The notes: generated by a model not told the origin, from the letters alone. Counted from the stretch's first letter, positions 15,108-23,722 are shown. The stretch: DNA of 32,118 nucleotides from Acidimicrobiales bacterium (GCA_003244275.1 QHCF01000144.1:1-32118); one strand, 5' to 3'. Translations and numbers: made by a program.

Positions 15108-15884
15108 TCAACCGAACCGCCCGGTGATGTAAGCCTCCGTCCGGGGATCGGACGGTCGGGTGAAGATTTGAGAGGTGGGGCCCACCTCGACCAGCCGGCC
15201 CGGTTCGCCGGCTTCGGTGATGGTGAGGAAGGCGGTGGTATCGCTCACCCTGGCTGCCTGTTGCATGTTGTGGGTGACGATCACGATCGTGTAGCGGCCC
15301 TTGAGGTCGGCGATGAGGTCCTCTATGGCCAGGGTGGAGGACGGGTCGAGAGAGGAGCAGGGTTCGTCCATGAGCAGCACTTCGGGCTTCACCGCGATGG
15401 CCCGGGCGATGCACAGACGCTGCTGTTGGCCTCCCGAAAGACCAACGCCGGGTTTACCCAGACGGTCACGGACCTCGTCCCACAGCCCGACCAGTCGCAG
15501 AGACCGCTCAGCGACGTCGTCCATCTCGGCGTTGGAGACCGTTCCGTTGAGCCGCAGGCCAGCCACCACGTTGTCGCGGATCGACATGGTGGGGAACGGG
15601 TTGGGCCGCTGGAACACCATTCCGATGGTCCGCCGAACGGCGGTCGCGTCCTGGCCTCCGGCGTAGATGTCCTGGCCGTCCAGACGGACCTGGCCGGTGA
15701 TGCTGGCTCCGGTCACCACTTCGTGCAGGCGGTTCAGGACCCTGATGAAGGTCGACTTGCCGCATCCGGATGGCCCGATCAGGGCGGTGACCTGGCTGGC
15801 AGTGATGGCCAGGGAGACGTTCTCCAGGATCTGGTGGGCGCCAAACCAGGCACTCATCTCCTCCACGTCGATGCTCTTCGCCAT
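15108..15884 (-). CDS. pstB: Phosphate ABC transporter ATP-binding protein
   Basis: The ATPase of the high-affinity phosphate importer, 258 aa, normal length. Walker [10 protein letters not shown] (37-45), Q-loop in [10 protein letters not shown] (89-98), signature LSGGQQQR (149-156), Walker B VLLMDEP (169-175), D-loop SSLD and H-loop His205 in IVTHNMQQA are all intact. FQRPNPFP is characteristic of PstB among ABC ATPases. It follows the fused permease gene by 43 bp on the same strand. No clear ribosome binding site is visible before the ATG. Confidence 0.96.
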   Translation of the reverse strand: MAKSIDVEEMSAWFGAHQILENVSLAITASQVTALIGPSGCGKSTFIRVLNRLHEVVTGASITGQVRLDGQDIYAGGQDATAVRRTIGMVFQRPNPFPTMSIRDNVVAGLRLNGTVSNAEMDDVAERSLRLVGLWDEVRDRLGKPGVGLSGGQQQRLCIARAIAVKPEVLLMDEPCSSLDPSSTLAIEDLIADLKGRYTIVIVTHNMQQAARVSDTTAFLTITEAGEPGRLVEVGPTSQIFTRPSDPRTEAYITGRFG

Positions 15885-15927
15885 CAGGGGGTCACCGACG
15901 CGGAGGGGCTGATGGGCACGGACTCGC

Positions 15928-17856
15928 TCACGCCAGTCGATTGCGCCGGGTGATTACCCGGGCCAGGACAGTAAGGGCGACCACGATCAGGATCAGGACG
16001 AGTGCAGCCGCCCAGGCCCGGTTGACGGCCACCGCGAAAGCCGACGTCGCCTGGGAGAACACGAACAACGGCAGGCTGGATTGCGGACCGTGGAAGGGGT
16101 TGATCTTGATGGAGTCGAAACCGAAGGCGGTCAGCAGCAGCGGCGCCGCCTCCCCCGTCACCCGGGCTACCGCCAGTACCACGCCGGTGGTGATGCCGGC
16201 GGCTGCAGTGGGCAGCACCACAGAGCACACGGTACGCCACCGGGAGACCCCGAGGGCGTAGCTCGCCTCACGGAGGTCCGATGGGACCAGTTTGATCATC
16301 TCCTCGGACGAGCGGATGACTATGGGGAGCATCAGCACGGCCAGGGCCAGGGACGCGGCCAGTCCCGAGAAGCCCAGGCCAAGGCCGAGCACCCAGAAGG
16401 CGAAGATGAACAGCCCGGCCACGATGGACGGGATGCCCGTCATCACGTCAACGACGAAGCGGACCCAGTCGGCCAGGCGGCGATCGCTCTGCTCGACCAG
16501 GAAGACGGCTACCAACAGGCCCAGCGGTATGGACACCAGGGCGGCCATGCCGACCTGCTCGACCGTGCCCACGATGGCGTGATATGCCCCACCCGCCGGG
16601 TCGAGCGGCCCAACGCCCCGCATGGAATGAGTCAGAAAGGAGCCGGACAGATCCCTCGCCCCAGCGTGGGCCGTATAGGCCAGGACGGCCACCAGAGGCA
16701 CGAGGGCCACCGCCACCGCCACGGCCATGAGTCCTTTCATGGACCAGTCGACCAAACCACGATGTCGATGGCCCGGGTGCCGGCGGCCCGCGCCCCGCAG
16801 GCGGCGGAGACGGCGGAGCCGGTCGGGGGGCGCCGGGCGGGTCCGCACCCCTTCACCGCCCCTGCGGACCACCAGCCGGGCGGCCAGGTTGACGGCCAGT
16901 GAGATCACGAACAGGACGAGCCCGGAGGCGATCAGCGCGGCCCGTCCGTTGGCCCCGGCCTCGCCGAACTTGGTGGCGATGTTGGCCGCGATGGTGTTGC
17001 CGCCCGGTTGGAAGATTCGGAAGGTGATCTTGAACGAGGCCGACAACACCAGGGCGACGGCGATGGTCTCGCCTATGGCGCGACCCAGGCCGAGCATGAT
17101 GGCGCCGATCAGGCCGCTGCGACTCGGGGGCAGGACGGCCATGCGGATGGTCTCCCAACGGGTGGCACCCAGCGCCAGAGCCGCTTCTCGGGCCGATCCA
17201 GGAACCTGACGAAGCACCTCTCGGGAGATGGCGGCGATGATGGGCAGGATCATTATGGCCAGCACCACCGAGGCGGCGAAGACTGACCGCCCATAGGTCT
17301 GGTTGGGGCTGTGGAGGAAGGGGATGAAGCCGAGGAAGCCGTCCACTCCCCGCTCGAAGGGGACCAGCAGGGGAACGAGGAAGGCCACCCCCCACAGGCC
17401 GTAGACCACGCTGGGTACCGCGGCCAGCAGGTCGACCAGCCATCCCAGGGTTCTGCTGACCTTCGGGCGGGCTACCTCGGTCAGGTAGAGAGCGGTCCCC
17501 AGCGCTACCGGGGTGGCAATGAGCAGGGCGATGGCGCTGGACAAGACGGTGCCCCAGGCCAGTGCGGCAATGCCGAAATGTGGGGGTGTCGAGTCAGGCA
17601 GCCATTGCCGCATTGTGAAGAAGCCCGGGCCGGCCTGGCGAAAGGCAGGGACGGCCTGAACCACCAGGAAGGCCACGATGGCGCCCAGGAGCAGCAATAC
17701 CAACAGGCCGGCACCCCGGGTGACCATGGCGAATATGGCATCACCTCGTGCTCGTCGGTGGCCTGGTGCGGGCGGGTCGGTGCCCGCCTGGCTGATCTCG
17801 CCGGGCGATATGACAGGCGGCGGTGGCTGGACCCGACCCGGCGCCGAGCCGGGCAT
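15928..17856 (-). CDS. pstCA: Fused PstC-PstA phosphate permease
   Basis: One uninterrupted 642-aa frame encodes both permease subunits. Residues 1-332 are PstC: a Pro-rich cytosolic start, TM at about 46-70, and the coupling EAA motif [20 protein letters not shown] (224-243). Residues 333-370 are an Arg/His-rich linker. Residues 373-642 are PstA, with EAA motif [20 protein letters not shown] (530-549). The start ATG overlaps the pstS stop (TGATG). An internal ATG at 16740, where separate PstA would begin, has no ribosome binding site, which supports one polypeptide. Separate proteins made by internal initiation remain possible. The open frame continues upstream to 18807, but that part is a shadow of pstS. 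Confidence 0.88.
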   Translation of the reverse strand: MPGSAPGRVQPPPPVISPGEISQAGTDPPAPGHRRARGDAIFAMVTRGAGLLVLLLLGAIVAFLVVQAVPAFRQAGPGFFTMRQWLPDSTPPHFGIAALAWGTVLSSAIALLIATPVALGTALYLTEVARPKVSRTLGWLVDLLAAVPSVVYGLWGVAFLVPLLVPFERGVDGFLGFIPFLHSPNQTYGRSVFAASVVLAIMILPIIAAISREVLRQVPGSAREAALALGATRWETIRMAVLPPSRSGLIGAIMLGLGRAIGETIAVALVLSASFKITFRIFQPGGNTIAANIATKFGEAGANGRAALIASGLVLFVISLAVNLAARLVVRRGGEGVRTRPAPPDRLRRLRRLRGAGRRHPGHRHRGLVDWSMKGLMAVAVAVALVPLVAVLAYTAHAGARDLSGSFLTHSMRGVGPLDPAGGAYHAIVGTVEQVGMAALVSIPLGLLVAVFLVEQSDRRLADWVRFVVDVMTGIPSIVAGLFIFAFWVLGLGLGFSGLAASLALAVLMLPIVIRSSEEMIKLVPSDLREASYALGVSRWRTVCSVVLPTAAAGITTGVVLAVARVTGEAAPLLLTAFGFDSIKINPFHGPQSSLPLFVFSQATSAFAVAVNRAWAAALVLILIVVALTVLARVITRRNRLA

Positions 17857-19004
17857 CAGGGCACCACCCGGGCCAGGGCCGCCCGGTCGGCGGCGAGCAG
17901 GCTGGGCGGCAGGGGAGCGTAGAAGAGGGGGCGGGTGGCCACCTGGCCTGGCCCCAGGGCGTAGGTCAGGAACGATGAGAGCAGGGCGGCCTGCCGGGCA
18001 TCTGGCTGGCGGGTGTACACCATGACCCAGGTGAGGGTGGATATGGGGTAGGCGGCGGGACCGCCGGGCAGGGGGCTGAGCTGGGTGGTGCCGGCCCCTG
18101 AGGTCTGGCCGGCCCCGGTCCCGACCTGGCTGTCGCCGTCCTTTCCTCCGCTGGCGGTGGCCGACTGCAGGGCGGCCGAGACGGCGTTGGCGCTCGGTCC
18201 CACGAAGTGCCCGGCCGGGTTCTCGATCTGGGTGATCCCCAGACCGGTGGCCTTGGCGTAGGCGACCTCGGCGTAGCCGATAGCTCCTTCGGACTGCTCT
18301 ACGGCCGCGGTGACCTGGTCCGACCCCTTGGCCCCCTGGCCGGTCGGCCAGGCCACCTCCTTCCCCGATCCGGCCTTCCACAGCGAAGGGGCGGCGGCGG
18401 CCAGATAGCGGGTGAAGGCGGCTGTGGTCCCCGAGCCGTCCGAGCGGTGGACCACCTGGATACCCTCGGCGGGCAGCGCCGTACCTGGATTGTCGGCCTG
18501 AACGGCCGGCTCGCTCCACTTGGTGATGGTGCCGGCGAAGATGCCGGCGAGGGTACGCGGACGCAGACGTAAATGGTGCACGCCTTCTAGGTGATATTCC
18601 ACTGCGACCCCGCCGGCTGCCCACGGGATCTCCAGCACCGGGCCCCCGTGGGCCTGAGCGGACCGCAGCTCGGTCGGTGTCATCACCACGTCGGAGGCGG
18701 CAAAGCCCACCGTCTGGGCAGTGAGCTGTTGGATGCCTGCCCCTGACCCCGCCCCCTGGTAGTTGATGGTGGCCCTCGGACAGGCTCGCTGGTAGCCGCT
18801 GATCCATTCCTGGAGGATGGTCTGGACAAACGTCGAGCCGGCACCCGAGATGGTCCCGATCCCACAGGTGCTGCCCGGGCGCAGGTGAGAGGGGACGATC
18901 AGGGCCAAGCCACTGGTGTTGTCATCGGTGCCGAACCTGGCGCCCAGCGCCACCAGGGCCACCGCCACCAGGACACCAGCGAGGCGACCAGGCCAGCGAG
19001 GCAC
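17856..19004 (-). CDS. pstS: Phosphate-binding protein PstS
   Basis: The extracytoplasmic phosphate receptor of the Pst importer, about 382 aa. The N-terminus (PRWPGRLAGVLVAVALVALGA) is a signal peptide or anchor without a lipobox. Phosphate-site features are visible: ISGAGSTFVQTILQEW, NYQGAGSGAGIQQL, FAASDVVMT, and HRSDGSGTTAAFTRYL. A roughly 35-residue Gly/Ser-rich insert (ATASGGKDGDSQVGTGAGQT region) is unusual. The frame is open from 19097, but a PHO-box-like repeat and a possible -10 lie inside that extension. I therefore favour GTG 19004, 7 nt after TAGGGT; GTG 19013 is the other option. Confidence 0.9.
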   Translation of the reverse strand: MPRWPGRLAGVLVAVALVALGARFGTDDNTSGLALIVPSHLRPGSTCGIGTISGAGSTFVQTILQEWISGYQRACPRATINYQGAGSGAGIQQLTAQTVGFAASDVVMTPTELRSAQAHGGPVLEIPWAAGGVAVEYHLEGVHHLRLRPRTLAGIFAGTITKWSEPAVQADNPGTALPAEGIQVVHRSDGSGTTAAFTRYLAAAAPSLWKAGSGKEVAWPTGQGAKGSDQVTAAVEQSEGAIGYAEVAYAKATGLGITQIENPAGHFVGPSANAVSAALQSATASGGKDGDSQVGTGAGQTSGAGTTQLSPLPGGPAAYPISTLTWVMVYTRQPDARQAALLSSFLTYALGPGQVATRPLFYAPLPPSLLAADRAALARVVP

Positions 19005-19011
19005 CAGGTGC

Positions 19012-19055
19012 ACCCTAGGAGCCAGGATTGACCGCCAGGTGTACTCCAGATGAAC
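19012..19055 (-). promoter_or_regulatory. PHO-box-like direct repeats and -10 before pstS
   Basis: Read on the minus strand there are three contiguous 11-nt units: GTTCATCTGGA (19055-19045), GTACACCTGGC (19044-19034) and GGTCAATCCTG (19033-19023). They resemble the 11-nt G(T/G)TCA-type units bound by actinobacterial PhoP. Five bases later comes TAGGGT (19017-19012), a possible -10, then 7 nt and the GTG at 19004. The spacing places the repeats over the -35 region, as in activator-dependent phosphate promoters. The regulator encoded at 12903-13637 is the obvious candidate ligand. Confidence 0.65.
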
Positions 19056-19127
19056 ACCAGGCAAACGGCCGCCAACAAGCGGGGGTTGCCCCTTCACTGG
19101 CCGCCTGGCCGGGAGTGGAGCGGAGCA

Positions 19128-19146
19128 GTGGGGTGTTACACCTCAC
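19128..19146. repeat. Imperfect 19-bp palindrome upstream of the DUF2786 gene
   Basis: Arms GTGGGGTGT and ACACCTCAC flank a single T, with one mismatch. The core GGTGT-T-ACACC is perfect. It lies between the divergent pstS and DUF2786 genes, 132 bp from the latter's start, and could be a dimeric regulator site. Confidence 0.4.
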
Positions 19147-19230
19147 GGCCATGATGGATGGCGCCAGGTTGAGATCCCCCACCTTGGACTGGGCGGACGG
19201 GAGGATCACCAGGGCCGGCAAAGCACCTTC

Positions 19231-19242
19231 GCTCCGCGGAGC
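19231..19242. repeat. 12-bp palindrome upstream of the DUF2786 gene
   Basis: GCTCCGCGGAGC is a perfect palindrome 35 bp before the ATG at 19278. It may be an operator or part of a leader hairpin. In GC-rich DNA such a palindrome could be chance. Confidence 0.35.
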
Positions 19243-19277
19243 AGTGCACCGGTCCCATTCACAGAGGAGGAGCGGAG

Positions 19278-20720
19278 ATGGACAAACGGAGCCGCCGCCG
19301 CTGGCGGGAGCAGGGAGAGGGACGGCCACAGCCGGCAAGGCCCTCCGGCGGGCATACTCGGCAGCCCCGACCAACCCGACCGTGCCGACCAAGCGGCGCT
19401 CGGCGTTCCTTGGCCGAACCCAGAGAGATCGAAGAGGGGGTGGGTCTGGCCGTCAGCGCCTTTCGCCAAGGCCAGGAGGAAGTCTTCGCCATGCTGGTGG
19501 GGTCGCTCGCCCTTCGTTGGGACGAGGCGACTGTGGCCAGCTCAGAGGGAGCGGCCGGCTCGGTGACAACCGCGGCGCCTGTTCCATCGATCATCGAGCG
19601 TCGCTTGGAGGAGGCCATCGGTACAGCGTGGGCCCACGGATGGCAGCCCGCCGATCTTCCGAGGGCGGTGGGCCGCAAGCTCAGTGGCCGCCACCTACGG
19701 CTGAGTGTCGACGCCATCGCTGGGGAGAGTCGGCGTTACGCCGGATCGGAGGACGCCGATCCGGAGTGGTTGCGCCAGCTCGAGGAGATCGAAGCTCGCG
19801 TCTGGTGGAACAGTCAGTCCGATCACCTTGGTTGCTGGATCTGGCGAGAGGGGCTTGACCGGGCCGACGGCCTGCGCCACGCCCTCGAGCTCCTGGGCGC
19901 TCTCTGGGAGCTGCCAGGCCTGCCCCGACTGTGCGTTCCGCCGTCCGAGTGGGGCCACAGTGCTGGCAGTGCTGGCGGTGGCCGCGGAGGACGCCGGGCC
20001 GTCAGGGGCCAGGGTGCCGACCCCCGGGTACTCCACCGAGTGAGGGCGTTACTCGCCAAGGCTGAGTCCACCACCTTCCCCGACGAGGCCGAAGCCCTTA
20101 CCGCCAAGGCCCAGGAGCTCATGACCCGACACGCCATCGACCGCGCCATGATCGAGCCGGACGGTGGCCCGGGTGCCATCCCCAGCGCTCGGCGCATCGG
20201 GATCGACGATCCGTACGCCTCGGCCAAGTCCTACCTGCTGCACCAGGTGGCGGCGGCCAGCAACTGTCGAGTGGTCTTCAGCAAGGATCTGGGATTCTCG
20301 ACCGTGTTCGGTTTTGACTCCGAGCTGGACGCGGTTGAGCTGTTGTTCACCTCGTTGCTGGTCCAGGCGACGGCGGGGATGGCGGCGGCTGGAGTCGATC
20401 AAGCCAGCGGAGCTCGATGGCGCAGCCGCTCGTTCCGCCAGTCGTTTCTCGTCGGCTTTGCGGTTCGCATCGGCGAGCGCCTTCGGGAAGCAGCGGCGGC
20501 GGCCACCGAGGAGGCGGAGGCCGACCATGGAGGGCGCCTGCTGCCGGTGTTGATGTCGCGCGCCGAGGCCGTGAAGCAGGAGCGGGATCAGACCTTTCCC
20601 GACCTGGCCCACCATCGTTTGGGAGCGAACGACCCGGCCGGCTGGACGGCTGGCCGGGTGGCCGCCAATCGGGCCTCGCTGGGGACCGGGCCAGGCCTGG
20701 AGACTGCCCGATCAGCCTGA
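19278..20720 (+). CDS. DUF2786 domain-containing protein
   Basis: A 480-aa cytosolic protein with a very clear start (GAGGAGGAGCGGAG before the ATG). The first 45 residues are basic and disordered-looking. Residues 50-215 are helical and not recognised. A Gly/Arg-rich hinge (228-246) leads to a DUF2786-like domain (about 250-290: VLHRVRALLAKAESTTF, DEAEALTAKAQELMTRHAI). The C-terminal half contains FSTVFGFDSELDAVELLFTSLLVQA, ARWRSRSFRQSFLVGFAVRIGERL and HHRLGANDPAGW. Function is unknown; DUF2786 proteins also occur in phages and conjugative elements. It lies between the pst block and the secretion-like locus and may belong to neither. Confidence 0.8.
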   Translation: MDKRSRRRWREQGEGRPQPARPSGGHTRQPRPTRPCRPSGARRSLAEPREIEEGVGLAVSAFRQGQEEVFAMLVGSLALRWDEATVASSEGAAGSVTTAAPVPSIIERRLEEAIGTAWAHGWQPADLPRAVGRKLSGRHLRLSVDAIAGESRRYAGSEDADPEWLRQLEEIEARVWWNSQSDHLGCWIWREGLDRADGLRHALELLGALWELPGLPRLCVPPSEWGHSAGSAGGGRGGRRAVRGQGADPRVLHRVRALLAKAESTTFPDEAEALTAKAQELMTRHAIDRAMIEPDGGPGAIPSARRIGIDDPYASAKSYLLHQVAAASNCRVVFSKDLGFSTVFGFDSELDAVELLFTSLLVQATAGMAAAGVDQASGARWRSRSFRQSFLVGFAVRIGERLREAAAAATEEAEADHGGRLLPVLMSRAEAVKQERDQTFPDLAHHRLGANDPAGWTAGRVAANRASLGTGPGLETARSA

Positions 20721-20758
20721 GGGCTTCGTGAGCGTGAACGCATGTTGGCCGGCCGAGA

Positions 20759-21676
20759 TCAGCCAGGCCGGGTGGCACCCAGGTAGACCTCCGCCCCCCA
20801 GCCCGAGCCCACTGTGGTGGGGATGACCTCGGTTCGCACGGTAGCCCCGGTGTGGGGGGCATCGACCATCTCGGCCGGACCCACCACCAGGCCGACGTGG
20901 TCCGCCTGGGCTGGCAGGTTGCCGAAGAACACCAGGTCCCCCACCTCCAGGCCGGTCCCGGCGGGCAGGCGTGGTCCGGCGTCGAGTTGGGCCTGGGCGA
21001 TCCGGGGCAGGGCGATACCGCCGGCGGCGTAGGCGGCCTGGACCAGACCCGAGCAGTCGAATCCCCCGGGGCTGGTCCCGCCCCAACGGTATGGCGTACC
21101 CAGTTGAGCCAGGGCGAAGGCGGCCGCACGGGCGCCGGCTGGCGTGGGAGCCCCGCTGGGAGTGGCGGCATAGCTCGTTGCCAGAGCCAGCACCTTGTTC
21201 ACGTACCAGTCGGCGTGGTTGTAAGCGAAGATGGCGGCGGAGAGGTTGACGCCACGCTGAGCCCCGTTGGCGCACAGGTCTCGGGCGGCGGCATAGGCGG
21301 CGTCCACCATGTCGTAGGGGCTGGGCGGGTCAGCCCCGCCGGGTGGCACCGGCAGGGAGTAGTGAGCGAACGTCCCGGGCTCGAACTGCATCGGTCCTTC
21401 GGCCCCGGCTGAGTTGGCGCCCGACTGCACTCCAGGTGCGGTGCTGGTGCCGTTGCCCGACTCCACCGTGCCAACAGCGGCCAGGACCGTCCAGGGCAGT
21501 CCGGGACAGGTGGCAGCAGCTTGCTGGTACAGCGCCAGCGCGGATACTGGGATGGCCTGGAGTGCCTCCCCTGATGCTGCGGGGGCGCCTGAAGTGGGAG
21601 CCAGGGCGGCTACCCCGACGACCAGGCACAGACCGGCCAGGAAGGGTGCCCCCGCCGCCATCAACAGCTTCTTCAC
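20759..21676 (-). CDS. Exported lytic transglycosylase plus NlpC/P60 wall hydrolase
   Basis: A two-domain peptidoglycan hydrolase of about 305 aa. After a signal peptide (KKLLMAAGAPFLAGLCLVVGVAALA) comes a transglycosylase-like domain (about 45-165) with catalytic-type Glu72 in TVESGNG, EGPMQFEPGTF (93-103) and AYNHADWYV (151-159). A Pro/Ala linker follows, then an NlpC/P60 domain (about 181-305) with Cys208 in GGFDCSGLV, His260 in ADHVGLVVG and a later polar residue in MVDAPHTG. Such fusions accompany type IV secretion systems, opening the wall in a VirB1-like role. GTG 21676 is used; the frame is open to 21895 but would cover the divergent promoter and gene. Confidence 0.87.
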   Translation of the reverse strand: MKKLLMAAGAPFLAGLCLVVGVAALAPTSGAPAASGEALQAIPVSALALYQQAAATCPGLPWTVLAAVGTVESGNGTSTAPGVQSGANSAGAEGPMQFEPGTFAHYSLPVPPGGADPPSPYDMVDAAYAAARDLCANGAQRGVNLSAAIFAYNHADWYVNKVLALATSYAATPSGAPTPAGARAAAFALAQLGTPYRWGGTSPGGFDCSGLVQAAYAAGGIALPRIAQAQLDAGPRLPAGTGLEVGDLVFFGNLPAQADHVGLVVGPAEMVDAPHTGATVRTEVIPTTVGSGWGAEVYLGATRPG

Positions 21677-21685
21677 GGCTCGGGC

Positions 21686-21715
21686 TTGCCAAGTGGAAAC
21701 ATGAAAAGCTATGAT
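21686..21715 (+). promoter_or_regulatory. Sigma-70-type promoter of the secretion-like operon
   Basis: TTGCCA (21686-21691) and TATGAT (21710-21715) are each one base from consensus, with an 18-bp spacer. The stretch is AT-rich against its surroundings. Transcription from about 21722 would give a 40-nt leader to the ATG at 21762. On the other strand TATCAT (21716-21711) could be the -10 for the divergent wall hydrolase, making this a shared control region. Confidence 0.6.
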
Positions 21716-21761
21716 ACAACATGAAGCTGTTGACCTTATCCCTCGAAAGAGAGGCACCCAG

Positions 21762-22058
21762 ATGACTCGCTTCGTCGCCGTCACCGTCCAGTTGAGCCCT
21801 GATACCTCCCAGCTTCCCGGTGCGTCGGCGCTGCAGAAGATCACCAACGGTCTGGGCGGCTGGGCCCTGGTGTTGGTCCTCATCGCACTGCTCATCGGGG
21901 CGGTGACGTGGGCCCTCAGCTCCCACTCCCAGAACTATCAGCACGCCGCCACCGGGCGCCGTGCCGTGCTGGTGTCTGGCCTGGCCGCCCTGCTCATCGG
22001 GGCTGCTCCGACCATTGTCAGCTTCTTCTACAACCTCGGCAACACCTCCTCCCATTGA
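21762..22058 (+). CDS. Small two-helix membrane protein, VirB2/DUF6112-like
   Basis: A 98-aa protein with two hydrophobic helices, about 31-50 (GWALVLVLIALLIGAVTWAL) and 68-88 (AVLVSGLAALLIGAAPTIVS), separated by a short polar hairpin. Size, topology and place at the head of the locus match the VirB2/TrbC pilin-like or DUF6112 proteins of actinobacterial secretion loci. No cleavable signal is apparent. The ATG at 21762 has GAAAGAGAGG about 7 nt upstream; the frame opens at 21711, but that codon lies in the -10 element. The next gene begins 5 bp after the stop. Confidence 0.7.
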   Translation: MTRFVAVTVQLSPDTSQLPGASALQKITNGLGGWALVLVLIALLIGAVTWALSSHSQNYQHAATGRRAVLVSGLAALLIGAAPTIVSFFYNLGNTSSH

Positions 22059-22063
22059 GATCA

Positions 22064-23722
22064 GTGAATCTTCCCGCCCTGGTCCCTCCCAGCGTCCAGC
22101 CCCAGATCGGGCCGACTGTCGGCGACCTGCTCGGCAGTGGAGCCGATGCAGCCGTTGCCGCCATCAGCCATGGGGTGACCACCGCTGCCCTCTGGCTGCT
22201 CGACCAGGTGGGCCACATCCTGGCGGTCACCACCAAGCCCGAGCTTGGCTCTGGTTGGTTCAGCGAGCACTTCAAGGTGATGGCGGACGTGGCCGCCCTG
22301 GTGGTGGTGCCGCTGCTCCTCCTCGGGATCATCCAATCCGTGATTCGCCAGGACGCCTCGATGCTCGTGCGCTCGGTCCTGGTCCACCTGCCGCTTGCCA
22401 TCATCCTTACCGGAGTAGCCGTCCAGCTGGTCCAGCTGTCGTTGGCGGCGGTAGACGAGCTTAGCGCCATGGTGACGTCCGCTACCGGCGTCGACATTCG
22501 CCACTTCACCGGGGGCCTGGGCGCAGGCCTCCAGCACCCTGGCGGGTCGGGCGGCTTGGCACCGGCCTTCGTCGTGCTGGTGGTGGCGGTGGCTGTGGCC
22601 TTTGGGGCCTTCGTGGTGTGGATCGAGCTGCTGGTGCGCACCGCGGTCATATCGGTGGCGGTGTTGTTCCTGCCCCTGGCTCTGGTGACCCTGGTGTGGC
22701 CCGTCACCGCGGCCTGGTGCCGGCGGCTGACCGAGACCATTGCCGCCCTCATCCTGGCCAAACTGGTGATGGTCGGCGTCCTCAGCCTGGCCGTGGGCGC
22801 TCTCACCGGTGGGGCCAGCGCCACTCCTGACGTTGCCGGCGTGGTCGGGGGAGCGACGCTGCTGGTGCTGGCGGCCTCGTCGCCCTTCGCTCTCCTGCGG
22901 GTCATCCCCATGGTCGAGGCCGGAGCCGTCGCCCACCTGGATGGCGTCGGCCGGCGGGGAGCGTCGTCGGTACTTGCGACCGGCGGCGCACTGGCGTCCG
23001 TCCTGGCCGGGCGGGGTGGGGACGAGGGCGAGGGAGGCAACGACCAGGGAGGTGCTTCAGGGGCGGAGGTGGCAGCCGGAGCTCCCGAGCCGGCCGACAT
23101 CGGTAAGTGGGTCGGCGAACAGGCGGGCAGGGTTGGCCCGCCGTCCGTCAACGATGGGGCAGAGCCTGCATCCGGTGCAGGGACGCCAGCTGGGACAGGA
23201 GCGCCAGATGGGGCAGGGGCGCCAGCCGAGGCCGGCCCAGGAGGTGATGACAATCCAGGAGCCGGAGCCGGCCCCACCAGTGAGGCGGGGCCGGCAGTGG
23301 GCCACGATCGGGGGAGCGGCGGAAGCGGCCAGGGCGACGTAACCGGCCCGGGCATCGATGGGACCACCCTCAGTGGGTCGGACGATGACCCCGGTGCGAT
23401 CACGCCTGGGTCTGAAGACTCGGGCCCTTCAGGTTTGCTCACCGGGTCCGACTCCGGGGCTGACTCCTCAGCTGGCCCGGTGCTCTTGGGTGCCGAGCAG
23501 GCCAGAGACGTCGTCTCGCCCGGGCGGATTCCTGTCCCCGAGCAGCGGCCCTCCGGCGTGGAGGCCGGAGGCGGGATGGCTGGTCCGGTGAAGGATGGCT
23601 ACGACCGGGGCGGCCCCAACGAGGCCCTCGGGCCAGACGGAGGTCGCGATGTCGGAGGTCGCGATGTCGGAGGTCGCGATGTCGGAGGTCGCGATGTCGG
23701 AGGTATGGACGTTGGCCGGTGA
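22064..23722 (+). CDS. TrbL/VirB6-like membrane channel protein
   Basis: A 552-aa protein. Residues 1-310 hold several membrane helices (for example VAALVVVPLLLLGIIQSVI, SVLVHLPLAIILTGVAVQL, APAFVVLVVAVAVAFGAFVVW, ISVAVLFLPLALVTLVWPV) in the pattern of TrbL/VirB6 inner-membrane channel subunits. Residues 315-552 are hydrophilic, low-complexity and rich in Gly, Ala, Asp and Pro, probably a disordered cytosolic tail. The last residues repeat GGRDV four times and then GGMDV, encoded by the 15-bp repeats at 23641-23715. GTG 22064 is the start; the longer upstream frame is a shadow of the preceding gene. The 3' end overlaps the next gene. Confidence 0.8.
   Translation: MNLPALVPPSVQPQIGPTVGDLLGSGADAAVAAISHGVTTAALWLLDQVGHILAVTTKPELGSGWFSEHFKVMADVAALVVVPLLLLGIIQSVIRQDASMLVRSVLVHLPLAIILTGVAVQLVQLSLAAVDELSAMVTSATGVDIRHFTGGLGAGLQHPGGSGGLAPAFVVLVVAVAVAFGAFVVWIELLVRTAVISVAVLFLPLALVTLVWPVTAAWCRRLTETIAALILAKLVMVGVLSLAVGALTGGASATPDVAGVVGGATLLVLAASSPFALLRVIPMVEAGAVAHLDGVGRRGASSVLATGGALASVLAGRGGDEGEGGNDQGGASGAEVAAGAPEPADIGKWVGEQAGRVGPPSVNDGAEPASGAGTPAGTGAPDGAGAPAEAGPGGDDNPGAGAGPTSEAGPAVGHDRGSGGSGQGDVTGPGIDGTTLSGSDDDPGAITPGSEDSGPSGLLTGSDSGADSSAGPVLLGAEQARDVVSPGRIPVPEQRPSGVEAGGGMAGPVKDGYDRGGPNEALGPDGGRDVGGRDVGGRDVGGRDVGGMDVGR
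23641..23715 (+). repeat. Four exact 15-bp repeats carrying start sites, plus a degenerate fifth
   Basis: AGGTCGCGATGTCGG repeats exactly at 23641, 23656, 23671 and 23686; a fifth unit at 23701 is diverged (AGGTATGGACGTTGG). In the VirB6-like frame they encode GGRDV units. In the next gene's frame they encode VAMSE units. Each exact unit, with the two G before it, supplies GGAGG, a 5-nt gap and an ATG in frame with the SCO6880-like gene. Confidence 0.9.

Noticed and set aside
17857-18807. Upstream extension of the PstC-PstA frame
   Set aside because: It runs antisense-free but out of frame through pstS on the same strand, with shadow composition. The TGATG overlap at 17856 is the natural start.
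22018-23442. 474-aa minus-strand open frame rich in Thr, Ser, Pro and Arg
   Set aside because: Antisense to the VirB6-like gene, whose hydrophobic helices and low-complexity tail explain the composition.
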